Of a DNA stretch of 48,688 nucleotides, positions 25,102 through 32,134 are shown in pieces. A model generated the notes under the pieces. It saw nothing but the letters and a program-made list of their open reading frames with translations, made no database searches and had not been told where the DNA came from. The DNA is from Acidobacteria bacterium UBA2994 (GTDB taxonomy: Bacteria > Acidobacteriota > Vicinamibacteria > Vicinamibacterales > UBA8438). A program made the position numbers and the translations under genes. Every line of letters begins with the position of its first letter. Position 1 is the stretch's first letter. Location: contig DEAA01000011.1 of the NCBI GenBank assembly GCA_002346545.1, positions 13,112 through 61,799 of the forward strand. The letters are read 5' to 3'.

Positions 25102-27549
25102 TTACCGACGACGGAACAGATCGCTCTGGACGACCTCGTGAATCATCGTGCGCACCTGGTGCCCCTGGTCGCGACCGCTGGAGACGATCGCCTCAACGGT
25201 ATCTCTATCGGCGAAGGCCTGCTCGGCACCGGTGCCGAACACCAGCAGACTCGATGCCAAATGTCTGGCGACCTGGTCGACTTCGCGCTCAAGAAGCAGA
25301 CGCTTGTAGTCCTTGATACCGGCGAAGGCGTCACCGTCTGGCGTCACGCCGCTGGGGTCAACCTCCCCTCCCTCGGTAAAGGGGGCCGGCACCGACAGCT
25401 TGAATTCTCCGGCGACGTTCTCCCCTCCCGACGTGCGATACCGCGTCCGGAACTGCCCGATCGGATCGAACGCCTCCAGAGCGAACCCCGGCGGATCGAT
25501 GACCCGGTGACAGTTCGCGCACACCGGACTGGTGCGGTGCGCGTCGAGCTGCTCGCGTATGGTTGTGGTGCCGCGAGTGTCCGGCTCGAGCGCACCAACC
25601 TCAGCGGGCGGGGGCGGCGCGGGCCGTCCGAGCAGGTTCGACAGTACGAAGTTGCCGCGTGGAATCGGCGATGTGGTGGTGCCGTTGGCCGTGATCTTAT
25701 GGATACTCGCCTGCGTCAACAACCCGCCGCGTGGGCTGTCGGGGGGGAGCGTAACCCGTCGCATCCGCGCACCAGCCACACCATCGACGTCGTAGTGCTC
25801 GGCGAGCCGGCGATTCAGGAACGTGAAGTCAGCATCTATCAGCTGACCGACTCCGAGGTTCTCACTGACCAGCTCGGCCAGGAACAGCTGTGTCTCCTGA
25901 GCCATCGCCCGGGCCAAGCGGTCGTCGAACTCCGGGTAGAGGCCGGGATCGGGGCTCGTAGCCGACAACTCGTAGAGCCGGAACGCCTGCCCGGCGAAGT
26001 CTCTGGTAAACCGCTCGGCCTTTGGATCATCGAGCATCCGGTCGACCTGGCGGCGCAGCACCTTGGGGTCGACCAGCTGACCGGCCCTGGCAGTGTCGAA
26101 CAGCTCCGCGTCCGGCATGCTGCGCCACAGGAAGTAGGACAGGCGGGTAGCGAGGCTGAAGTCGTCCAGCTCTCCGGGCGACCCAGCGTGATAGAGGAAC
26201 GACGGGGCACTCAGCACCGCGCGCAGCGCCACCCGGACCGCCTCAAGGAAGGCACGCCCCTCGGCCAGCAACGGTCGCCCGAGGTCGACGTAGGCATCAA
26301 GTTCGCCATCTTCGAGCGGCCGGCGGAAGGCGCGTGGCGCGAATGACGCCACGATATCGACCAGGTGCTCGTCCTGTGACCGGGTGAACCGCGGCGCGCC
26401 GTCCCGGTCGAACTCGACCCCGGGTAACAGGGCCCGCGTAGAGGGGGCTGGCCACGAGTCGAGCAGAGGCCCCTCGATCGTCATCGTCTTGAGGACGATG
26501 CCACTCCCGGGATAGCCGTGCATCCCACCCCAGCCGTCGAACGGATCCTCAGGTGGATAGCCCCCACGCTCCTCCTCCGGCAGCCCGTCGAGCCCGGAGA
26601 GATCGCCGGGTGAGAAGCTGATCAGCTCTCCCGGCCGCAGAAACGGTGTGACCTCGATGGTCCGGGGCCCCGTGAGGTCGAACGAGCCCACCATCCCGTC
26701 GAGGGACGCCGCCTGGCCCGACATCCTCCCCCGATAGACCATCAAGTTGACCGGAGCGTCGGCCTGATATGGGTAGGCCTCGGCCGTCACCCGGTAACGG
26801 CCCGGATAGGGAATGGCCACGCCTTCGGTCATGCTGTGGAAGATGTAGCTCCCCACATCGAAGAACATCGCGTAGCCGTCGTCGAGCTCCTTCACCACGC
26901 CGATACCTAGCCCCTTCCCCCGGCTTATCCCATAGAGATACCTGGAGTTTGCATAGTCGATCACATAGGTATCGACCGGTGGAGGTGGTCCCACGGCGAG
27001 CGCCGTGTCGAGTGCGCGATCGGCCACCTCCAGATAGGACTGGATATGAAGCGGCGACATGCTCTGATTGGCAGCGACCGTGTCAAACCCACCGGAGTCG
27101 GCCTCCGCCGGCAGCGTCTGACTGAGATCGGAGGCAATCGCATCGTCGATGCCCAGCAAATCCTGGATCGTGTAGGCGTACTCCAATCGAGTGAGACGGC
27201 GCAGCGGCGTGCGCTGCTCGCCTCGCTCGGCCAGACTCCTCTCCGTCAGAGCGTCCTTCAACGCGGCAAGCGCGGCGTCGACCTGCTGGCCGTCAGCCGG
27301 CGGCGCCGCGGCGGGCGGCATCTCGCCGCGTGAGAGCCGGTCGTAGACCTTCTCCCAGGCCTGAAACGTCTCGTGATCAGTGAGGTCGTCGCCAAGGTCT
27401 ACAAGGTTGAGTGGCGTGACCGTACGAACACCGTGGCATCGCACGCAGGACTCGCGCAGCAGAGGGCGGACGTCGTCCCCGAACGACTGGGGATAAGCCA
27501 GGTCGGGAACCAGGGCCAGAGCCACCAGCAACAACCAAAGACTCCTCAT
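25102..27549 (-). CDS. DUF1592-family diheme cytochrome c, operon copy 2
   Basis: The protein has 815 residues with a signal peptide (about 1-20) and CVRCH at residues 35-39. It has the same domain series as the copies on either side: DUF1587 (RRLTRLEYAYTIQDLLGID), a beta domain, DUF1595 (FAPRAFRRPL), DUF1592 (LATRLSYFLWRSMPD), DUF1588 and DUF1585 with CANCH at about residue 677. The middle beta domain has an extra Gly/Pro-rich stretch around EERGGYPPEDPFDGWGG that the others lack, which may set substrate choice. AGGAGG is correctly spaced from the ATG. It is second in the operon, 33 bases after the first copy and 2 bases before the flavin oxidoreductase. Confidence 0.93.
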   Translation of the reverse strand: MRSLWLLLVALALVPDLAYPQSFGDDVRPLLRESCVRCHGVRTVTPLNLVDLGDDLTDHETFQAWEKVYDRLSRGEMPPAAAPPADGQQVDAALAALKDALTERSLAERGEQRTPLRRLTRLEYAYTIQDLLGIDDAIASDLSQTLPAEADSGGFDTVAANQSMSPLHIQSYLEVADRALDTALAVGPPPPVDTYVIDYANSRYLYGISRGKGLGIGVVKELDDGYAMFFDVGSYIFHSMTEGVAIPYPGRYRVTAEAYPYQADAPVNLMVYRGRMSGQAASLDGMVGSFDLTGPRTIEVTPFLRPGELISFSPGDLSGLDGLPEEERGGYPPEDPFDGWGGMHGYPGSGIVLKTMTIEGPLLDSWPAPSTRALLPGVEFDRDGAPRFTRSQDEHLVDIVASFAPRAFRRPLEDGELDAYVDLGRPLLAEGRAFLEAVRVALRAVLSAPSFLYHAGSPGELDDFSLATRLSYFLWRSMPDAELFDTARAGQLVDPKVLRRQVDRMLDDPKAERFTRDFAGQAFRLYELSATSPDPGLYPEFDDRLARAMAQETQLFLAELVSENLGVGQLIDADFTFLNRRLAEHYDVDGVAGARMRRVTLPPDSPRGGLLTQASIHKITANGTTTSPIPRGNFVLSNLLGRPAPPPPAEVGALEPDTRGTTTIREQLDAHRTSPVCANCHRVIDPPGFALEAFDPIGQFRTRYRTSGGENVAGEFKLSVPAPFTEGGEVDPSGVTPDGDAFAGIKDYKRLLLEREVDQVARHLASSLLVFGTGAEQAFADRDTVEAIVSSGRDQGHQVRTMIHEVVQSDLFRRR

Positions 27550-27582
27550 CCTGCCTCCTGCCGCCGCGGCTCCAGCCTTGCT

Positions 27583-30027
27583 CTACCGCTGACGAAATAA
27601 ATCGCTCGCGACGACGCCGTGAATCATGCTGCGGATTGGATAACGGTCCGTGCGACCGGCATCCACGATCGCTGCGATCGCCGGCCGGTCGGCGAATTCT
27701 ACCTCGGCGCCGGTCGAGAACACGAAGAACTCCGTGGTGAGGTGCCGTGCGACGGCGTCGAGCTCGGTCTCAAGCAACAGCGCCTTGTACTCCTCGAGCC
27801 CGGTGAACCGCTGCCCGCCAAGAGTGATGCCGCTTGCGTCCACCGCCGGACCTTCCGCGTAGAGAGCAGGCTGAAGATCCCCGTTCCCGCGGTCGACGTC
27901 CGGTCCCCCAGAGACCCGATAGCGAGTACGGAACCCACCGATCGGGTCGAACGACTCGAGCGCGAAGCCGGGCGGATCGATGGAGCGGTGACAGCTGGCG
28001 CACACCGGGCTGTTCCGATGTGCGTCGAGCTGTTCGCGGATAGTCGTAGTACCCCGGGTGTCCGGTTCGAGCGCGCCGACTGCCTCAGGCGGTGGGGGTG
28101 CAGGCCGACCCAGCAGGTTCGACAGCACGAAGTTGCCGCGCGGGATTGGAGACGTCGTCGTGCCGTTCGCCGTGATCTTGTGGATGCTGGCCTGCGTCAG
28201 CAGACCTCCGCGCGGGCTCTCGGCCGGCAGTGTCACTTGGCGCATCTCGGTGCCGGTGACCCCTTCGACGCCGTAGTGCTCTGCCAGTCGACGGTTCAGG
28301 AAGGTGAACTCCGCATCGATGAGACTGTCCACGCCCTCATCGGTCGCGATCAACTCGGCGAGGAACAGCTGCGTCTCCTGCTCCATCGCCTGCCCCAGAC
28401 GGTCGTCGTACTCCGGGTAGAGACCGGGATCCGGACTCGTGGCGCGCAACTCGTTCAGCCGCAGTGCCTGCCCAAAAAAGTCGTGTACGAACCGCTCGAC
28501 CTTCGGATCGTCGAGCATCCGTTCGACCTCCCCGGACAAGATCTCCGGATTCGACAGCCGCCCCGAGTGCGCCAGCTCGAACAACACTTCGTCAGGCTGG
28601 CTCCGCCACAGAAAATACGACAGCCGCGTGGCCAATTCGAAGTCGTCGAGCGCACCGGACGCCCCGGCCGCCCCGTGGAACAGGAACGCGGGTGCGCTCA
28701 GCACCGCCCGCAACGGCACTCGCACCGCGTCGACGAAGGAGCGGCCCTCGGCGAGCAGCGGCTCGGCCAAGCTTGCATACGTTTCGAGCTCGCCCTCAGC
28801 CAGCGGCCGACGGAAGGCCAGGGGCGCGAACCGCTCGACGACGTCCACCACGTGCTCGTAGGGTGTCTTCGAGAGCACGACGTTGTGGTTCGCATCGAAC
28901 ATGATCCCAGACAGCAGGGCATGCGTGCTCGGGGGCGGCCACGAGTCATAGAGAGGACCGTCGATCGTGATCGACTTCAGTGCGATGCCTTCACCCTCAT
29001 AGTCCCGCACGTGCTTCTCCGGAGCGAAGTAGTTCTCGGGCCGGTCTCCTGGAGGCGCCTCGTTGTCGAATGGCACCGGGGCAATCAGATCACCCGGATA
29101 GAGGAACGGTGTCACCTCCAACGTCCGGCTCTCGTCGCCGACCAGATCCATAGTGGCGATCAGCCGGTTCATGGCAGCGTTCACCGCGACCAGACGCCCC
29201 TGATAGAGCGCCAGCGTGACCACCGTATCGGCCTGAAACGGATAGGCCTCGACCGAGACCCTATAGCGACCGGGTGCGGGAATCTCGATCAACTCGGAAG
29301 CCCAGCCGGTATGGAATGAGAAGGTAGAGGCGACCTCAGAGAAGGCAACGTAGGCGTCGTCGAGCTGACGGATCGCACCACACGCCCGGAAGTCACAACC
29401 TTCGAGCAGAGCCAGATAGTCAGACTGACGATAGTTCCGGACGCGGGCCTCGATCGGCGGTGGGGCTCCCACCTGAAGCGCCGCGTCGAGCGCAGCATCG
29501 GCGGCCGCGAGATAGCTCTGCACGTGCAGGGGCGACATTGCCTGATTGGCGGCCACGGTGTCGAACCCACCAGAATCAGCTTCGGCCGGCAACAGCTGCG
29601 CGAGCTCAGCCCCCAGTGCCTCGTCCACGCCGAGCAGGTCAGCTATCGTGAAACCGTACTCTAGGCGAGTGAGCCGCCGGAGCGGCGTGCGCTGGCCGCC
29701 GCGGGCTGACAGGTTCGCGTCGGTCAACGCCGACCCGAGCGACGTCAACGCCGCGTCAACCATCGCCCGCGCCGGCTGGGGAGCCGTGTCGGGCGGCATC
29801 TCACCCCGCTCAAGCCGCTCGTACACCTTCTCCCAGGTGGCAAAGGTCTCGCGGTCGGTCAGGTCATAATCCAGATCGACTAGGTTCAGCGGCGTAACGG
29901 TGCGAACGCCGTGGCACCGGACGCACGAATCGCGTACCAGCGGACGGAGGTCGTGTTCGAACGGCTGCGCCGCGGCAACGCTCGCGAACAGGGCCAGTGG
30001 CAGCGTGCGGAGAACATGAGAGTACAT
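27583..30027 (-). CDS. DUF1592-family diheme cytochrome c, first gene of the operon
   Basis: The protein has 814 residues from the ATG at 30027, which begins a signal peptide (about 1-21, ending AAAQ). The frame is open 17 codons further, but that stretch is the promoter with the operator-like repeats, so the later start is preferred. CVRCH lies at residues 35-39 and CASCH at about residue 676. Domain order is as in the other copies: DUF1587, beta region, DUF1595, DUF1592, DUF1588, DUF1585. The middle region differs most from the paralogues (for example LLEGCDFRACGAIRQ), with two extra cysteines that could form a disulfide. It heads the seven-gene transcript. Confidence 0.92.
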   Translation of the reverse strand: MYSHVLRTLPLALFASVAAAQPFEHDLRPLVRDSCVRCHGVRTVTPLNLVDLDYDLTDRETFATWEKVYERLERGEMPPDTAPQPARAMVDAALTSLGSALTDANLSARGGQRTPLRRLTRLEYGFTIADLLGVDEALGAELAQLLPAEADSGGFDTVAANQAMSPLHVQSYLAAADAALDAALQVGAPPPIEARVRNYRQSDYLALLEGCDFRACGAIRQLDDAYVAFSEVASTFSFHTGWASELIEIPAPGRYRVSVEAYPFQADTVVTLALYQGRLVAVNAAMNRLIATMDLVGDESRTLEVTPFLYPGDLIAPVPFDNEAPPGDRPENYFAPEKHVRDYEGEGIALKSITIDGPLYDSWPPPSTHALLSGIMFDANHNVVLSKTPYEHVVDVVERFAPLAFRRPLAEGELETYASLAEPLLAEGRSFVDAVRVPLRAVLSAPAFLFHGAAGASGALDDFELATRLSYFLWRSQPDEVLFELAHSGRLSNPEILSGEVERMLDDPKVERFVHDFFGQALRLNELRATSPDPGLYPEYDDRLGQAMEQETQLFLAELIATDEGVDSLIDAEFTFLNRRLAEHYGVEGVTGTEMRQVTLPAESPRGGLLTQASIHKITANGTTTSPIPRGNFVLSNLLGRPAPPPPEAVGALEPDTRGTTTIREQLDAHRNSPVCASCHRSIDPPGFALESFDPIGGFRTRYRVSGGPDVDRGNGDLQPALYAEGPAVDASGITLGGQRFTGLEEYKALLLETELDAVARHLTTEFFVFSTGAEVEFADRPAIAAIVDAGRTDRYPIRSMIHGVVASDLFRQR

Positions 30028-30047
30028 CGTTCTGACCAGTCTATATC

Positions 30048-30060
30048 TGTTCTCTGAACA
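30048..30060. promoter_or_regulatory. Inverted repeat TGTTC-TCT-GAACA in the operon promoter
   Basis: A perfect 5-3-5 inverted repeat lies 21 bases before the start of the first DUF1592 gene, 2 bases from the GTGAG-type site and next to a -10-like TATAGA on the minus strand (30046-30041). The same half-sites occur 8 bases apart at 10433-10450 near the TetR gene. It may be a second operator. Confidence 0.35.
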
Positions 30061-30062
30061 AG

Positions 30063-30078
30063 GTGAGCATTTACTCAC
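30063..30078. promoter_or_regulatory. Operator-like inverted repeat GTGAG-CATTTA-CTCAC
   Basis: A perfect 5-6-5 inverted repeat lies 36-51 bases before the start of the seven-gene operon, overlapping the expected -35 region. It matches the repeat at 17613-17628 at 12 of 16 positions when that site is read on the minus strand. The form suits a TetR-type dimer. It is also within 80 bases of the divergent gene at 30142 and could control both. Confidence 0.5.
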
Positions 30079-30141
30079 TCCGAAAATCGCAGTTCGTCGT
30101 TTAGCGCAGCGCGGACATACTATAGAGCACAGGAAAAGCTG

Positions 30142-30579
30142 ATGACCTGTCGACTCATCGTGATCGCGACGCTCTCAACGCTGGCCGTGCCGGCACTCAA
30201 CGCCTCCGACGTTCAGGAATTCCGGAAGGTGGACGTCTTCGTGACCGACGGGGGTGGAGACGAGAAGAAGCGGGATGCGCGGCTCGAGATCGACGCAGAT
30301 GCCGGTGAGATCCGTCTCGTCGATGAAAAGCGTGGAATGGAACGGGCGGTCTATGCGGTTATCCCCATCGATCAGGTCACCGCACTGGCCTACTCGGTCG
30401 AAGAAGGCTCGCGTTGGGGTGGGATCGTCGGCACGCGCCCACGCACCCACTGGCTAACGATCCGAGCAGGCGCACTCCCACAGGGCGCACTCAGAATGCG
30501 GCTCGACAAGGACAATCAGCAAGAACTCCGGTTCGCTCTACGCGCCGTCACGGGCCTCGTCGACGACCTAGCGTTCTGA
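30142..30579 (+). CDS. Small exported protein of unknown function
   Basis: The protein has 145 residues with a signal peptide (about 1-21). The mature part is a charged beta-rich domain: KVDVFVTDGG, ARLEIDADAGEIRLVDEKRG, YAVIPIDQVTALAYSVEEG, then THWLTIRAG and MRLDKDNQQELRFALRAVTG. The layout resembles small PH-like or bacterial 'membrane-trafficking-like' domains seen in acidobacterial hypothetical proteins, but I cannot name the family. AGGA lies about 7 bases before the ATG. It is divergent from the seven-gene operon and shares the promoter region with the two inverted repeats. Its last 12 bases overlap the end of the convergent multihaem cytochrome gene. Confidence 0.7.
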   Translation: MTCRLIVIATLSTLAVPALNASDVQEFRKVDVFVTDGGGDEKKRDARLEIDADAGEIRLVDEKRGMERAVYAVIPIDQVTALAYSVEEGSRWGGIVGTRPRTHWLTIRAGALPQGALRMRLDKDNQQELRFALRAVTGLVDDLAF

Positions 30580-30585
30580 CGCTAG
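30568..30585. terminator. Inverted repeat across overlapping convergent stops
   Basis: CTAGCG-TTCTGA-CGCTAG is a perfect 6-6-6 inverted repeat. It contains the TAG of the minus-strand cytochrome gene (30570-30568) and the TGA of the plus-strand gene (30577-30579). No T-run is present, so it may act only as a weak bidirectional terminator. Confidence 0.3.
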
Positions 30586-32100
30586 CCTCTCCACAAGATC
30601 CTGATCGCTGACTCCAGTCCGGATGAAGTGATCGACCATCTCCGGAAACACCACACCCTCGCTCGATCGCAGAGGAGTCTCTAACAACGGGCTCTTGGGC
30701 ATATGGCAACTCGTACAGTTCTCGCCAAGCGCTGTCGCGCCAACGGTTGACTCGAGTGGATGATCAGCCGCCTCGTGGCACTGCTGGCAACGGATGGCGA
30801 ACAGCGCGTCGTTGCCACGTTCGTTCTGGTGCGGATTGTGGCAAGTAATGCACGACATGTCCGCGCTCTCCTGGAAGCAGCGGCTCAGACTCAGTTGCTG
30901 CATCTGATTGTTGGTATGGATACCCGGCCGACCGGCTGGGGGCTCGATGTAATCGTTCAAATCCTCCCCAGGGCGGAACGAAAAAGGTGCACGCGTCGGT
31001 GACGCGAGCCCGCCGTGGCACTGGCGACAGATATCAGTCAACCGCTCATTCGGTAACTGGCCCGGGTGGACGATGTGTCGGGCTTCACGATCATCCGGCT
31101 GAGCCCGGTGGTAGGCGACGTGGTCCTCGCCAGGACCGTGGCAGCGCTCGCAGGTGACCCCCAGTACGAACCCTTCGGGGAGGAAGCGGTGATTCATCAA
31201 ATCGGCGCTCCTGGCCTCGAACCATGTCGAGTGGCACTGGAGACATCCGCCGACCACCGGCCTCTTGAAGTCGGCCATCCCGTCCGGGTAGCCCGGACTA
31301 TTCATCCACGAATCCGGCGTCGTGAGATAGGAGATCGGGAGCTGAAATAGCTCATCATCACGCCAGTACAAGTAGCTCTGCCCAATCTTGCCTGACCCCA
31401 CGACGATGTCCATCCGCTCGGCGTGAGCATCTCGACCATCAACGACGACCGTCTGGTAGAGACCGTCGGGACGAGTGTCCATTCGGTAGCCCAGCTGACG
31501 CACCCGGGTCGCCACCTGGTTACTCGGCGTCTCGAAGGCCCCCATGACCGTGTCGGCCGTGGCGACCTGAGAGGAATGATAGTGGGACGTCTCGACAAAG
31601 CCCTCATAACGGCCCCGATGGCACTCAGCGCAGGCCTGCGGACCCACGAACCCGGCCGAGCCAACTCCGCCGTCACCAACCGACGCGTCGCTCCCTTCTG
31701 GCAACAGAACCTTGCCAAGCAGCTCGTTGGAGGCATAGCGCGCCCATGGATCCATTACCAGCACGGGGTCATTAACCGGTATGGCTAGCTCGGAGCTCGA
31801 GCTTGTAGGGAGCGGCAGGGTCGGCGTCTGGACAGACTCAGACTCCGCCGGAGCGTCCACCGGCTCGGATAGACCAGCCTCGACACTGGCCGGCTGTCGG
31901 TCGCTAAGGAACGAGAACTGCCCAGCAGCAACCGACAAGAAGAGGACGAGGCCCGCCACCATGGCCCCGTACACCACTCTCCTAGTGGTCAACACCGAAC
32001 GGTGTCCCACATCAGAGACAGAGCGAGCGCTCCCTTCCTGCCCTTGACCACGCCCCCGTGTGCGACCGACCGGCTTCTTCCGTCGTCTCTTCGCAGTCAC
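30568..32100 (-). CDS. Membrane-anchored seven-haem c-type cytochrome
   Basis: The protein has 510 residues from the GTG at 32100. The long open frame upstream lies inside the CRTAC1 gene and is not real. A basic N-terminus and one membrane helix (about residues 40-62) anchor it. A linker rich in Ser/Pro follows, then seven CxxCH motifs in order: CAECH, CLQCH, CERCH, CRQCH, CITCH, CQQCH and CTSCH, between about residues 156 and 460. Extra His residues (HYHSSQ, HNPHQN and others) can serve as distal ligands. The pattern resembles the cytochrome c554/NrfA-like multihaem group. It is last in a run with two CRTAC1 genes and 34 bases from the upstream stop, so it is likely co-transcribed. Likely role: passing electrons between the membrane and an exported partner. 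The start has only a weak Shine-Dalgarno. Confidence 0.87.
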   Translation of the reverse strand: MTAKRRRKKPVGRTRGRGQGQEGSARSVSDVGHRSVLTTRRVVYGAMVAGLVLFLSVAAGQFSFLSDRQPASVEAGLSEPVDAPAESESVQTPTLPLPTSSSSELAIPVNDPVLVMDPWARYASNELLGKVLLPEGSDASVGDGGVGSAGFVGPQACAECHRGRYEGFVETSHYHSSQVATADTVMGAFETPSNQVATRVRQLGYRMDTRPDGLYQTVVVDGRDAHAERMDIVVGSGKIGQSYLYWRDDELFQLPISYLTTPDSWMNSPGYPDGMADFKRPVVGGCLQCHSTWFEARSADLMNHRFLPEGFVLGVTCERCHGPGEDHVAYHRAQPDDREARHIVHPGQLPNERLTDICRQCHGGLASPTRAPFSFRPGEDLNDYIEPPAGRPGIHTNNQMQQLSLSRCFQESADMSCITCHNPHQNERGNDALFAIRCQQCHEAADHPLESTVGATALGENCTSCHMPKSPLLETPLRSSEGVVFPEMVDHFIRTGVSDQDLVERLASER

Positions 32101-32134
32101 GATACCCAGTTTACTTGTGGGACGCGCCCTCCCG

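Noticed and set aside
27619..29319. Long plus-strand frame of 566 codons opposite the first DUF1592 gene of the operon
   Set aside because: It is antisense to a well-supported cytochrome gene with two haem motifs and a signal peptide. Similar antisense frames appear opposite each conserved DUF1592 C-terminus, as expected from GC-rich codon bias.
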